64,000 nucleotides of DNA, taken from assembly GCA_030248195.1 (NCBI GenBank), contig JASAND010000839.1, positions 41,067 through 105,066 of the forward strand, in the 5' to 3' direction. Both the position numbers and the translations under genes were made by a program. The stretch is from Trissonchulus latispiculum. Taxonomy: Eukaryota > Nematoda > Enoplea > Enoplida > Ironidae. The notes under the pieces were generated by a model, which saw only the letters and a list, made by a program, of their open reading frames with translations, did no database searches and was not told the DNA's origin. Positions 1 to 11,924 of the stretch are shown piece by piece (positions within the stretch are counted from its first letter, which is position 1; every line of letters begins with the position of its first letter).

Positions 1-593
1 TCTTCCATAACCTGTCAAACAGCTTCACGAATTCCCTTTTTCGGCCGAGCCGTCGTGGTCGGCCTCGGCCTCGGGATGACCCGAAGTCGAAGGGCGATCC
101 GTGTCGTCATCAGGTTCGTTGGTCTTGAACACCCTTTCAACCACATTGGCGGTGTCTTCCTGACGGAATTTATTCATGAAGGCAATCAGAACCTCCTCGA
201 AATCTTCCATGTTGTCAATGACGGTCTTCGCCGCTGCCTTCGTTTAAGGAGATTGCCGTTGAACAGCACCCTCCATTTGCTCAAGTTTATCCTCTTCTTG
301 GCACCAGGCATCTTGAGCTTTGGTCAATCGGGACCAGTATGCCTCCAACATATCCTCGTCTACCTTGGACAAATCCAACGGATCAAACCTGTTGAACGTC
401 GGAATATCGTCAGAAGCCTTGGTCAGGTATTTGCCAGGTATCACCAACTGACCTCTGGAGTTTCAATTTCGGTTTAGCTAGAGGTTGAACCTCTTTCTCG
501 GTCTTCTTGGCTCGATGACGATGTAGGACGATCACGGGGTTCATCCCCGGGGCTCGTGCTAGAAACCCGGGTTGAACCCGTTTTCCAAGCAAG
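1..593 (-). pseudogene. Degraded open-frame fragments, possibly BEL gag-like N-terminal region
   Basis: Minus-strand reading frames around 592-410, 447-244 and 210-25 follow one another with frame changes. They encode charged, helix-prone peptides, for example a stretch with AYWSRLTKAQDAW and a later MEDFEEVLIAFMNKF. They lie directly 3' of the LTR-like sequence shared by the two BEL/Pao copies, so the simplest reading is the start of another gag region downstream of a shared LTR. The peptide family is not recognised with confidence. At least two frameshifts and one stop break it. It could equally be an unrelated repeat or a host exon remnant. Confidence 0.3.
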
Positions 594-598
594 AGCTA

Positions 599-790
599 TA
601 AAGCAGAGTACAAGAGGAAGTTGATATTGTAATGAAAACATACGATCACATAAGCGGTTGCTCAAAACCTATATCAAGCTTTCATTTTTTATGATTTTAG
701 AAAAGTCAACTTTAAGTATAATTTAGAGTTTTCTTCACATATTCCCGGCCACCAATTGGTAACAGAATTGGAGGCAAATTACACTGTTCG
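599..790 (-). repeat. LTR-like noncoding end of the minus-strand BEL/Pao element
   Basis: This stretch follows the pol stop of the minus-strand element and is repeated, inverted and nearly identical, at 7947-8130 after the plus-strand integrase frame. Identity stops abruptly at the motif CTCTGCTTTATA in both copies, which marks either an element end or the point where the inverted duplication stops. No clean TG...CA LTR border was found, so the LTR assignment is by position only. Confidence 0.45.
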
Positions 791-2331
791 TCATGGACCA
801 GTTTCAGCAGGGTCGGCTAAGGAACATTCCAAGGGTACCAGGTCCATCACACCACGCCGGGACTGGTGCCCATTAGGAAACCCCACCTTTACAAACCGGA
901 TAGTCCCGTCAACAGATGGTAACAGTTCAACTACCCGCGCAATACTCCATGTCATCCGGGGGGATGGCTCCTTTATCATCACCACTTCACCAACCACTGG
1001 GACCCTGACAACCTCTCCTTTGGTGCTTCGGAAATGGGTATGATGGGAATCACGTAGTTCTTGAAGGTATTGACTTTGCCAGACTTTCCAGAATTGATCC
1101 AGCTTTTTTTCCTTAGCACGGTAAAGCTTTTTCAAGGATTCTTTAGAAGCTGCTGAGGGGCTGTAGTCTGGGTCCTCAGCTAATTCATTGTCTTCTGGAG
1201 GCAGTGATAACCGTGAAAGAGGTGCAATAAAGTTGGCTGGTGTGATCATATTACCGTATTCGAACTCGGCTTGAGGGATAATCAAAGGTCTACTGTTGAT
1301 TATTCCTTCTATCTCTACAACAGTAGTGGCCAAAACTTCATCACTCAGGGCAGATTTCCACAAACACTTCTTGAGAGCTCGCTTCACTAGACCAAAAAAC
1401 GTTCATAAAATCCGCCCACCCATGGGGATCTTTCTGGTATGGTCCGCCAAACAATTTCTTTCTCGGCAAACAACTTCGATAGCTTTTCATTGACTTCGGT
1501 GTCTTCTATCTGGTCGTCCCACATAATGCTGAACATTTTTGCCGCTTTGTTAAATTGTGTAGAATTGTCGCTTAGGATGCAACGTGGAACACCTCTTCTG
1601 GCTATAAATCTTTGAACCGCACGCACTGCAATCTTTCACAACTTCTAGGTGAATAGCTCTAGTTGAAAAGCAAGTGAAAAGAGCTATCCAGACTTTTGTC
1701 ATTTCGCTGCTGTCTTCCTTCACATAAAGGGGGCCCATGTAGTCCATTCCAGTATTCGTGAAAGCAGCCGATCTTGACAGACGACTTTCTGGTACTTGCC
1801 CCTTTCTCGGTGGTTGAAAGCAAGAACCTTCTAGCTTTCGGCAGATTAGGCAATTTCTCAGCGTCTTCTTTACTTGAGATAGCCCTTGAGGTATCCAGTA
1901 TCTTCTTCGCACATTCACGAGTGTGTGCTTGCTTCCAAAATGTTTGACATTTCGGTGAGCTTCTTCGATTACAAGCTTCGTGAAATGATGCAGCTTTGGA
2001 AGAAGGACTGGGAATCTGGACTCAACCGATATTGGTGCGTTAGCAAGGCGCCCTCCACAGCGTATCAACCCATCATCAAGAAACAAATCCAGTTGCTTCA
2101 TAAGTTTCGTAGGCTTTGTCTTTTCTTTCATCGCCCTGATCTCAGCTCCAAATTCTGATTGCTGAGTAGAACGTACCCATAATCTTATGGCTGACGTCTT
2201 CTCTTTCGTTGAAGGCGCCAAGGTCTGAGGACGTTCTTTTCTTTGAAGGGCTGCGATGAACCTTGAACAGTAGATTGTAACCCGTAGAAGCTTCTCAATA
2301 GATGAGTATCGTGTGGCATCTATTCCAAATG
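599..2331 (-). repeat. Left arm of 1.73-kb inverted duplication
   Basis: This arm holds the integrase half of the minus-strand BEL/Pao element plus its LTR-like tail. It matches 6391-8130 in reverse orientation at very high identity, differing by scattered substitutions and small indels, including a roughly 10-base deletion near 1626. The spacer between the arms is about 4.06 kb. Confidence 0.9.
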
Positions 2332-5300
2332 GTGTCCAGATTTCCGCTTTGACGTCGGTATTTAGTTGTGCCGCTACGTTGCCTTCATAGTTGGGGGAAA
2401 TTTCCTGTGCTACTTGACCAGCGGTGTCATCCTTTTTGTAGGGCCAGTACGCCCAAGATGAGGGATCAGTAGCACAGAAATCTGGACCTTTAAAACAAAT
2501 TGAATTGGAAAGGTAGTCATGAGAAACACCTCTCGAAGCAAGATCCGCCGGGTTCTTTTCAGACTCAATGTAACCAAAGTTGATATCATTCTTCTCTCTA
2601 ATTTCTGATATTCGACGCTGCACATAGGGATCGAGTGGTTTCTTGGAATGAATCCAGTGTAGAACAATTTGAGAGTCAGTCCACAGTGACATACCAATGA
2701 TGTTGATTCCCAGGTTTGTTGAGACATATCGTAGCATCCGTAGTCCTGTCAAAACACCAAGCAGTTCTAAACGGGGAATGGTTGTTTGCGGACGCACCGG
2801 TGCAACTCTTGCTTTTGCAAAGACAACTTCTGTTTTCATTTCTTGAACAAGGTAAACAATTGCCGCGTACGCCAGGTTGCTTGCATCCGAGCAGCACACT
2901 AAATGAACAGGCGTGTTGCTGCTGGCAATCATATTCCTTGGTAGCTTCATGTTTGACGTAATCGCTAAGATGTCGGCTTCAATTCTTATCCACTGGTCGG
3001 CCAGGTATTCTGGAAGATCTTCGTCCCAATCAATACCATCTTTCCACAATTGTTGAATTAAAATCTTTCCTTTGATGGTAATTGGACACGCGAACCCCAT
3101 AGGGTCAAACACCTTAGCTGTTTTGTGGAGTACAGTTCGCTTTGTGTTTGTTCCATCCCGAAGATCCGCCTTGTACTTGAGATGGATTGTGTCCGTAGTT
3201 GTATTCCATAGCAACCCTAGGACTTTTACACATTCTTCTTTAACTTTATCAGATTCGGCAAACTTTGTTGATAAGGCAGAACTGTTGGTAGACCATTCAC
3301 GTAGGTTCATTGAAGCTCCTTGAAATAAAACCTTCGCTTCCCTGTAGAGTTTAGCAGCTTCTTCAACATTTGTGGCGCCCATGAAGACATTGTCCATGTA
3401 GATATTGCCTTTATCCGTTCAGAGACCGTTCCTGGATTTTGATCAAGATGTAGGTCAATTGCTGCACCCAACAAAAATGGCGAAGCAACAATTTCAAAGG
3501 GAATTCGTGTGAATCTGTAATGTTGGATGTTGTCGGCGAGGCAATGTTTTTCGACGTCTTTCAGCCACAAAAATCGTGTGCATTCTCTGTGCCGTTCTTG
3601 TAGTCCAACTTGGAGAAAGGCTTTTTCTATATCGGAGCTCATGGCAATTTCATGTGTACGGAATCGTAGCAACATTCCTCCAAAATCTTGCAAGTAGTTT
3701 GCTCCTGTGTGGATCAGATCGTTTAGGCATGTTCCTTCCGGTTTCGTCTTGGCAGATGCGTCGTATACAATGCGCACCTTTGTAGTTGCTCTGTCCTTTT
3801 TTATATGCGGAAAAAGCGCAATGTAGTGCACTACCGCCCCTTGAAGAGGAACATTTTGGATTCGTTCAATCACGCCTTTCTTGAGCTGATCCATGATGAT
3901 GCCGTTGTATGTTTCAAAATTTCCAAGCTCATCTGGATTTGCGAGCAAGGTATTTAAGGTTCTCTGCAGCCGATATTTTGCCATTCGGAAATTGGTACCG
4001 ATTTCTGGCTTTGTGGTTTTCCAGGGCCATTGTACAAAATATCTGCCATTTTCATAAATTGTGGTATCCCTGAAGTTGTGAATTAACCGAGTGGCCAGAG
4101 ATTCTTCTTCTTTAGGCGAAGATCGAATGCCCAGTGTATCCAGCTCCCATAAGTTGGATATGTCTACGCTTGTACTACAGAGAAAGGTTGACACGGCAGT
4201 TGGTTGTGAAGGCTTTTCTGCGAATGTGTTCCCCGCTAGCACTGCACCTAAAGGTGTTTGATACAGCACCAGCGCTCCCTCCAACTGCATGGAAGAGGCC
4301 GCTTTTGGTCCTAAGAACAGATTCCAGTAATCCATTCCCAGGAGTTGTCGATCTTGATGTTTTGAATACTCTTGGGAGGTGCGTTTCTGGGCTTGAACTT
4401 CTTGATGATTGACCAGGATTTGCTGTTGAGACGAATGGGGTACACTGGCAATAGAGGTGCCATGCTTGGAACAGCATATGCCCTAATCTTTTGTGCAAAT
4501 TTGCCTTCACCATGGATAGTCAGCTCTACAACGTACGCCTTAACCTTTTCTACTGCGCTGGAGTTGAATCGAGCAGTGTTTAGAATTACCTCGCGGACAG
4601 GATCCAACCCTAGATTGTCAGCAGATGACTTGTCGATGCAAGTGTAACGGGCACCAGCATCAAAGTAGATGTTCTGTATTTGTCACTTTTGATTTGTTGG
4701 ATTACTCACTTTCGTAGCGCACGTCGCCATGACGATTCCATCGGGTTGGCTACTGCTGGCTAAAAAGGTCTGGAGTTGACCCATATCAGTTGGCACCGGT
4801 TCTAAGCTGGACATCTGTTGTGTTCCAACCACAGGGGTCCTTGTATTGCAAAGGCTGGAGTGATGACCTGTTCTTTTACAGTGATAGCGTTTTTTGTTTT
4901 TGCGGCAATCCTTGGAAACGTGCTGGGTACTGAGGCAAATGTAGCAGCGGCCCTCCGTTTTCAGCATATTTCTACGTTGATTCACATCACAGACAACTTT
5001 GCAGTCGTCACTGAAATGCTGTGCATCGCCACAAAACACGCACTTCCTAGAGCTTTGACTTTTTTCTTTTGACTGTGATTGGAAAAGAGAAGCCGCAGTT
5101 GGAACATACCAACTCCGTCCTTCTCTTTTGCCTCTCTATGCGACTCTTTCTTTGGCGGGTTGACATACAGGGCTCGAATCTCCGACAAAATTTCAATGAA
5201 ATCTTGCATGACCCATGTCTTTTTGCTCGTACCCCTAATAACTCTAATGCGCTTGATTTCACTTTGTAGTGTAGAAGGAAGCTTAGCTATCATCGCGTAG

Positions 5301-6306
5301 ACTTGAAAATCTAGAGCTACCTGAGGAACATCCATTTTGGTCAGCGTGGCGGTTGTGGCTCGTACCTCATCCACAGATAGCTCTAGGTTAGTGCAGTTCT
5401 CCTTAACCTGCGGGAGCATGTGAAAGGCCTTCAGTCTAGCTTCTATCAGTTCCTCTGGACGGGCGTACTCTTCCTTTAAAATCTTTATGGCTTCTGCGTA
5501 ACTATTGCCTTCCACAGACAAACCTTTTATCTTGTCTCGCGCTGGGCCTTTTAGGACTTGAAATAGGTAGTCTATTTTTGCTTATCTTGCAGCTGAGTCT
5601 GGGAGTCGACATTTATCTGGAATGACTCCCCAGAAGCTTAGCCATTCTAGTTTATCGCCAGAGAAATAGGCAGTTGCACCTTAGGTAGTTTAGCTACACC
5701 AACTTGTTGTCTACTCTCACCATTCGACAAACCTGACGTTGTAGCTGTGTTGGAAGCAGTTGAACTGGAAACCAACCTTGTTAGAATCTCGAACTGTCCT
5801 CTTTGAGTTTCCATGAGCTGTTACCATTGAATTTCAGCCCTTTCTTGATCTTCCAGTCTCATCCTTTCCATTCTCTGTAGATCTTCTTTTCGTTCTTTAT
5901 CTTGCCTCTCGATTAACATAAGCATCACATGCATTAGGTCGTTTTGACGTGTGCCTTCCGGGGGCCGCTCTTTGGGCATGGGGTTTGGAATGGATGGGTC
6001 GGATTTGGGTTTTCCGGGCCTTTTCCCCACCTTCGCCGGGTCGCAGTTCAATTGTTCTAATTCCTTCCAGGTGAAGGACCCAGACCGTAGCAACTGTAGG
6101 GATAGGGGAACACCGGAGCATCCATCACAGTCTCAGGGGAATTCTTTTAGCTCCACCAGGGCCCTGTAAAGTTCGTTAGATAATGCCCCATCCTCCACTT
6201 TATTGATGCAGTCTTGGCATATCCACTGGCTACAAGAATCACATTTTAGTCCGTTTTTGCTGTTCTTTCCACATTGATAACAAGGATCCGTAGATTGTGA
6301 AGCCAT
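791..6306 (-). pseudogene. BEL/Pao-type LTR retrotransposon gag-pol, broken
   Basis: Read on the minus strand, a start at 6306 opens a gag with an N-terminal CxxC...CxxC finger (CYQCGK, CDSC). The gag body lies near 5520-4980 and is followed by zinc knuckles of the CxxC...HxxxC kind near 5039-4840. A protease-like region lies near 4647-4311. A reverse transcriptase of Pao type spans about 4335-3310, with the metal site region read as YMDN at about 3390 rather than the usual YxDD. RNase H, an HHCC integrase finger and an rve integrase core follow to 791. Frame breaks are seen near 3400 (one base), near 1626 (about 10 bases missing relative to the inverted copy) and near 1387, and there are stops in gag. 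The element is therefore not expected to be active. The family assignment rests on domain order and the Pao-like RT/RNase H/integrase sequence. Confidence 0.85.
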
Positions 6307-6334
6307 TAGTTGAAATTGAAATTTAGAGCAAAAG

Positions 6335-6384
6335 CTAGAGCTACCTGAGGAACATCCATTTTGGTCAGCGTGGCGGTTGTGGTT
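6335..6384 (+). repeat. 50-bp direct duplicate of an internal gag segment at the inversion junction
   Basis: These bases repeat 5311-5360 in the same orientation almost exactly and sit immediately before the breakpoint at 6391 where the inverted integrase copy begins. A few extra bases (a duplicated GTGGTT) follow. The arrangement looks like a template switch or repair patch that created the inverted duplication. Confidence 0.8.
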
Positions 6385-6390
6385 GTGGCT

Positions 6391-8130
6391 CATTTGGAAT
6401 AGATGCCACACGATACTCATCTATGGAGAAGCTTCTACGGGTTACAATCTACTGTTCAAGGTTCATCGCAGCTCTTCAAAGAAAAGAACGTCCTCAGACC
6501 TTGGCGCCTTCAACGAAAGAGAAGAAGTCAGCCATAAGATTATGGGTACGTTCTACTCAGCAATCAGAATTTGGAGCTGAGATCCGGGCGATGAAAGAAA
6601 AGATAAAGCCTACGAAACTTATGAAGCAGCTGGATTTGTTTATCGATGATGGGTTGATACGCTGTGGAGGGCGCCTTGCTAACGCACCAATATCGGTTGA
6701 GTCCAGATTCCCAGTCCTTCTTCCAAAGCTGCATCATTTCACGAAGCTTGTAATCGAAGAAGCTCACCGAAATGTCAAACATTTTGGAAGCAAGCACACA
6801 TTGGTGAATGTGCGAAGAAGATACTGGATACCTCAAGGGCTATCTCAAGTAAAGAAGACGCTGAGAAATTGCCTAATCTGCCGAAAGCTTGAAGGTTCTT
6901 GCTTTCAACCACCGAGAATGGGGCAAGTACCTGAAAGTCGTCTGTCAAGATCGGCTGCTTTCACGAATACTGGAATGGACTACATGGGTCCCCTTTATGT
7001 GAAGGGAGACAGCAGCGAAATGGCAAAAGTCTGGATAGCTCTTTTCACTTGCTTTTCAACTAGAGCTATTCACCTAGAAGTTGTGAAAGATTGCAGTGCG
7101 GCCTCAGCAGTGCGTGCGGTTCAAAGATTTATAGCCAGAAGAGGTGTTCCACGTTGCATCCTAAGCGACAATGCTACACAATTTAACAAAGCGGCAAAAA
7201 TGTTCAGCATTATGTGGGACGACCAGATAGAAGACACCGAAGTCAATGAAAAGCTATCGAAGTTGTTTGCCGAGAAAGAAATTGTTTGGCGGACCATACC
7301 AGAAAGATCCCCATGGGTGGGCGGATTTTATGAACGTTTAGTTGGTCTGGTGAAGCGAGCTCTCAAGAAGTGTTTGTGGAAATCTGCCCTGAGTGATGAA
7401 GTTTTGGCCACTACTGTTGTAGAGATAGAAGGAATAATCAACAGTAGACCTTTGATTATCCCTCAAGCCGAGTTCGAATACGGTAATATGATCACACCAG
7501 CCAACTTTATTGCACCTCTTTCACGGTTATCACTGCCTCCAGAAGACAATGAATTAGCTGAGGACCCAGACTACAGCCCCTCAGCAGCTTCTAAAGAATC
7601 CTTGAAAAAGCTTTACCGTGCTAAGGAAAAAAAGCTGGATCAATTCTGGAAAGTCTGGCAAAGTCAATACCTTCAAGAACTACGTGATTCCCATCATACC
7701 CATTTCCGAAGCACCAAAGGAGAGGTTGTCAGGGTCCCAGTGGTTGGTGAAGTGGTGATGATAAAGGAGCCATCCCCCCGGATGACATGGAGTATTGCGC
7801 GGGTAGTTGAACTGTTACCATCTGTTGACGGGACTATCCGATTTGTAAAGGTGGGGTTTCCTAATGGGCATCAGTCCCGGCGTGGTGTGAAGGACCTGGT
7901 ACCCTTGGAGTGTTCCTTACCCGACCCTGCTGAAACTGGTCCATGACGAACAGTGTAATTTGCCGCCAATTCTGTTACCAATTGGTGGCCGGGAATATGT
8001 GAAGAAAACTCTAAATTATACTTAAAGTTGACTTTTCTAAAATCATAAAAAATGAAAGCTTGATATAGGTTTTGAGCAACCGCTTATGTGATCGTATGTT
8101 TTCATTACAATATCAACTTCCTGTTGTACT
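6391..8130 (+). repeat. Right arm of 1.73-kb inverted duplication
   Basis: This is the reverse complement of 599-2331. It begins at CATTTGGAATAG and ends at CTCTGCTTTATA, after which unrelated G-rich repeat DNA starts. Confidence 0.9.
6423..7946 (+). CDS. BEL/Pao integrase half, intact open frame
   Basis: This 507-codon frame covers the end of RNase H through the pol C-terminus. Visible parts in order are a basic linker, an HHCC integrase zinc finger at about residues 95-145 (HH...CLIC), and an rve integrase core with the acidic triad seen as GMDYMGP, LSDNATQF and FYERL. A C-terminal DUF5641-like chromatin or DNA-binding tail holds GEVVMIKEP. It lacks gag, protease and reverse transcriptase and begins exactly at the duplication breakpoint, so it is a fragment and not an autonomous element. 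The ATG at 6423 is internal to the original pol polyprotein. Its open frame contrasts with the frameshifted partner at 791-2331, which suggests the duplication predates some of the damage in the other arm. Confidence 0.85.
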   Translation: MEKLLRVTIYCSRFIAALQRKERPQTLAPSTKEKKSAIRLWVRSTQQSEFGAEIRAMKEKIKPTKLMKQLDLFIDDGLIRCGGRLANAPISVESRFPVLLPKLHHFTKLVIEEAHRNVKHFGSKHTLVNVRRRYWIPQGLSQVKKTLRNCLICRKLEGSCFQPPRMGQVPESRLSRSAAFTNTGMDYMGPLYVKGDSSEMAKVWIALFTCFSTRAIHLEVVKDCSAASAVRAVQRFIARRGVPRCILSDNATQFNKAAKMFSIMWDDQIEDTEVNEKLSKLFAEKEIVWRTIPERSPWVGGFYERLVGLVKRALKKCLWKSALSDEVLATTVVEIEGIINSRPLIIPQAEFEYGNMITPANFIAPLSRLSLPPEDNELAEDPDYSPSAASKESLKKLYRAKEKKLDQFWKVWQSQYLQELRDSHHTHFRSTKGEVVRVPVVGEVVMIKEPSPRMTWSIARVVELLPSVDGTIRFVKVGFPNGHQSRRGVKDLVPLECSLPDPAETGP

Positions 8131-8526
8131 CTGCTTTATAAGAGTGGTGTGGTGGGGTGGGGTGGGGACTTAGGCAATTTTCGGTCAAAAATATGAAATT
8201 TCTCAAAAGTGGTCAAATTTGGTACCAAATTAAAGCCCTAAGCGATCTGAGCAACTTTTGTCATAGAACTGCATGCTCAAAGTGGCTGTAGAGTGCTGTG
8301 GTGGGGTGGGGTGGGGACTTAGGCAATTTTCGGTCAAAAATATGAAATTTCTCAAAAGTGGTCAAATTTGGGCATAACAAGGCGATCCATATATGCGATC
8401 ACTGTGCACAATGATACTGTATGTCACAGCTGTATAGTCGTACATGTCAATGGTTACTATCTACATTAAGCTTTGCTCTTTTGTGTTAATTTGGTACCAA
8501 ATGAAAGCCCTAAGTGAGCTGAGCAA
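8131..8526. repeat. G-rich tandem repeat array, copy 1
   Basis: About two and a half diverged units share the markers GTGGGGTGGGGTGGGGACTT, CTCAAAAGTGGTCAAATTTGG and GCCCTAAG. The same family forms a cleaner 146-bp tandem array at 16370-16735. A LINE end is inserted at 8527 and the repeat resumes after 9185. The (GGGGT)n core has the base pattern of a G-quadruplex. Confidence 0.75.
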
Positions 8527-9185
8527 CTTACAAGAATACAAGAATACAAGAATTTTATTTCCAAAGTTATAAGCAACGGAAAAGACAACGCAGACAGATT
8601 CACGATTTATTCAAGTATATATATGTACCAGCGATACAGACGGAAATACAATGCGTAGATATATTTTACTTATAAACACGTAGATACTTGCACAGTATAC
8701 TTTTACAGCTTTTCAATCCTTCTTTAAAATCAAGGACGGTTCTGCTAAGAATAACGCGTTCAGGTAATGCATTCCAGGGACTTATTACTCGACAGGCAAA
8801 AGAAAATTTTAATAAATCAGTAGAAAACTTTGGGCATTTTAGTTTAAGCAAATGACCCCGACTTTCGTAAGGTATAGAAGCAAAGACAAAAAGCTCAGAA
8901 GGAGCTATAACAGTATATCCGAAAATTATCTTATATAATAATACCAAATCCACAAACATGCGTTCGAGCTCTAAAATGGTGAGACCAAGCAGTTCACACT
9001 GAGTTTTATAATTGTACTGGTTTAAATACACAAAAGAAGAACAGAAAGTAATTTGCACTTTTTCGATTTCCTTAATATCTTTTATAAGCCATGGATTCCA
9101 AATTTCAGAAGCGTAAAACAATATCGGTAGAACATAGGCTTTGTACAATTTAACTATCACCGCAATATCATCAGATACAAAATTG
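8527..9185 (-). mobile_element. 5'-truncated LINE (CR1/L2/jockey-like) 3' end
   Basis: The minus-strand frame at 9160-8666 encodes the C-terminal end of a non-LTR reverse transcriptase. YVLPILFYASEIWNP parallels YVRPILEYNSPIWSP in the LINE at 48.6-51.4 kb, and it continues through the conserved FACRVISPWNALP region. The element ends in short repeats of ATTCTTGT (plus-strand ACAAGAAT at 8530-8550), the kind of microsatellite tail seen in CR1/L2-like LINEs. It interrupts the G-rich repeat, and CAACTT/AACTT at the edges may be a short target duplication. Only the final domain remains. Confidence 0.8.
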
Positions 9186-9330
9186 CGAAACTTTTGTCAT
9201 AGAGCTGCGTACCCAAAGTGGCTGTAGAGTGTAAGCGGTGCGGTACGAGCTGTGATTGGCTTGCTTGCTACTGTTGAAAGATATCTATATATACATACCT
9301 TCAGGAGCATACATATATAAAATAATAGAA

Positions 9331-10152
9331 AACAAGAACAAAAAGTGCTCCTTCGTCGCATGTAAAATACATATGAGTCTTCGTAGGCAGGTTGTACATA
9401 ATCAGAAACTAGCCTGTAAAATACATATGAGTTCCGTAGGGAGGTTGTAAATTAAGGAGAACAAGTTGCAACCGCTTAACATATGAGCCTGTCCTACAAC
9501 GAGGCTCATCTCATATTGGCGTCACAGTGCATTCCACAATAAAGCTTCATTAAAGAACCTCGGCTTTATCCTCATTACGGAAAAAATGAATAGACGTTGT
9601 GGCCCAGAAGAAATGGACTGAAGTGAACTACGACTGCTCAAGCTGAACTGTACATGCAACCTGATGTTTCCTGAAATACTATGGCACACCTAATATTTCG
9701 CGATACGCTGTGGTACACGGTACACCTAATGCATTCTCGAAACACTTTCACATTATACACAGGCAGAATGCGTTCCCACTTGGCTCTGAGTCAGAGCGCC
9801 TCATGGCGTACCGTATTGAGCAGATGCACACACACACACACACACACACACTATAATGATTGATCAACAAGCTATGTGAAGGATAATTTGTAATGAAAAG
9901 CTTTATACAGTATGGATTTATACAAAAGTAAAATATATCTCTGCAAATTATTCGTATTATGACATACGCCAATATGAGCCTCGTTGTAGGACAGGCTCAT
10001 ATGTTAAGCGGTTGCAACTTGTTCTCCTTAATTTACAACCTCCCTACGGAACTCATATGTATTTTACAGGCTAGTTTCTGATTATGTACAACCTGCCTAC
10101 GAAGACTCATATGTATTTTACATGCGACGAAGGAGCACTTTTTGTTCTTGTT
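9331..10152. mobile_element. Foldback element with ~190-bp inverted arms (ATATGAG family, copy 1)
   Basis: The left arm at 9331-9520 and the right arm at 9967-10152 are near-perfect reverse complements. They start with AACAAGAACAAAAAGTGCTC and contain several CATATGAG motifs. The roughly 440-bp middle contains a (CA)n run at 9826-9852 and no convincing protein. A related element lies at 40157-40876 with similar ends (ACAAG...GCTCCTT...GTCGCATG). No clear target duplication was found. The transposon superfamily is unknown. Confidence 0.85.
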
Positions 10153-10184
10153 GAAAATTAAAACAGGTAGGAGCATACGAGTAT

Positions 10185-10560
10185 GAACCAAAGAAAGAAA
10201 AAATTAAACTAATAGAAATAAAGTTAAACTACATACTAAAATAGCATTTCTTCGATGAAATCTTTAGAATGGTATATATATAAGTGAAATTTTAACTTGA
10301 ATGTGTATTTATAAGTGCAAATAGACAATGTAACTAGCTGGCGGCTGGTGGGTGCAGCCCAGAAATACAAGGAAAAATGCATAAATTCGCGCCGAAGCCG
10401 CGAAATTTTTTTTAGAAAATTGTTGTTTTTACTTAAAAATTAATAAAATTTAAATGGGTTTTCGTCGAAAAATTTAGGCCAAATGGCCTCAACGGCCAAA
10501 ATTCTTTAGGCCATCGACTCATAAATTTAGGCCATGGCCTAAGCTATGGCCTAAAAAAAG
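10185..10560. repeat. Dispersed ~375-bp repeat ending in TTTAGGCC palindromes, copy 1
   Basis: This is co-linear with 37872-38245 at high identity. The 3' part carries a degenerate GC hairpin (CGCGCCGAAGCCGCG) and then several TTTAGGCC/GGCCTAAA palindromes, including TTTAGGCCATGGCCTAA. A partial third copy of the palindrome part is at 37515-37580. Confidence 0.8.
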
Positions 10561-11009
10561 CTTGATGGGCGGTATCTCAGGAGAAATAGCGGCGGCGAGT
10601 GAACCGGCGGCCGATAGCCGCCGGAAACCCGAATTTTTGAAAGTTGAAAATTTTGACTCGTTGATTACACCGGTGTCAAACTTGCCTAGTTTAATTTCAC
10701 TGTTTACATAGCTTCTTTCATGATCGCGCTCTCTATATGTACCTAATCTGTGTAGTGAGTTGTTTAATTAGATCAAGTGTTACGTACATACAAGTGTTTG
10801 ATTTGCATTTTCAGTTTGGCTTGCCCTTCTGTCCTGCGGTGTGGTTCAACAACACCACGTATAGAGGTTTGATTGTATTGGTGCGTTGGCATTGGAGTCC
10901 GGCTATGAATTCATTGTAGAATAACATTCAATGCTGGTTACCGATTCTAGGAAGCAATTCTATGATTTACTTCTTTGTGAGGTATGCAAGAATTGTTTTT
11001 AGTCATGAA

Positions 11010-11474
11010 CATAGGTGTAACGGAGATTTGGGGTGGGGGAGGCTCCCCACCAACTTTTTCTGGGGGGCCCCTCTGGAGACCCCCCCAAACCTCCCCCCAA
11101 AAATTTTTCTGTTTTTATGCCAAAAATCGCATTTTCAGCCATTGCTAATGCCGAAAAACATGAAATCATTAAGAAATTTTATCATAAGACGTAGTTTTAG
11201 ACTCGCAAAAGTCTGCCAACATGTTTCTATGTCCAAAATAAGGTCAATATTGAGTCAGAAAGTCCATAATACAGGTAAAAAGGTGTATTTCTCGCAATAA
11301 TAAACACTCTAAGCCAAAAATTTGGACTTTTTTGAAAATTTTTGCAAAATTTACCCTAAAACTACCTAAAATTTGGCCAATTTTCGCGCCTTCGGCGCGA
11401 TTACCCCCCCCCCAAAACGTTTGGGGGAGGGTTGAAAAAAGGGCTGGGGGGCTACCCCCCACCTTACACCTATG
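11010..11474. mobile_element. hAT-like miniature element, CATAGGTGTAA family, copy 1
   Basis: The ends CATAGGTGTAA and TTACACCTATG are inverted and flanked by GTCATGAA and GTCATAAA, an 8-bp target duplication with one mismatch. The interior is AT-rich with G-runs near both ends and a perfect hairpin TCGCGCC-TTC-GGCGCGA at 11384-11400. A second, inverted copy is at 52895-53369. It is noncoding. Confidence 0.8.
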
Positions 11475-11924
11475 GTCATAAAATAAGGGCCACAATGCTA
11501 CAAAAGATGGCACTACTACTGTCATACTTGGCACAAATTAATAATATACACAAGTCTGATTAATTTGACTATTCATAAGAATGGCTCATTGCTCGAAGCT
11601 AAGTGTCAGATCAGATACTAGCAATGGCCCTTTTTTCGTAGTCCCTAACTGGTCGTTTTTCACTCGTCTTCCGCATTTTTAGCGCCCGCTAGAAATTTTA
11701 AGATAGAGAATGTTGCTAGATATAGAAGCTGCGGACTGCAGTCCCCAGTTAAAAAACTGGAACTTTTTTTAATATAATAACAGTTTGGAATTTTTTCAGA
11801 GCGTTTTTGTTATTACCGGCAGCAAAATTTGAGCGCTTATTTTAGAAAAACGCATAAAATAAAATGCACAAGAAACCGTGTCCAAGGCTTCTGATCGTTG
11901 CAGTGCTTGTTTTGTTTTGTTTAG

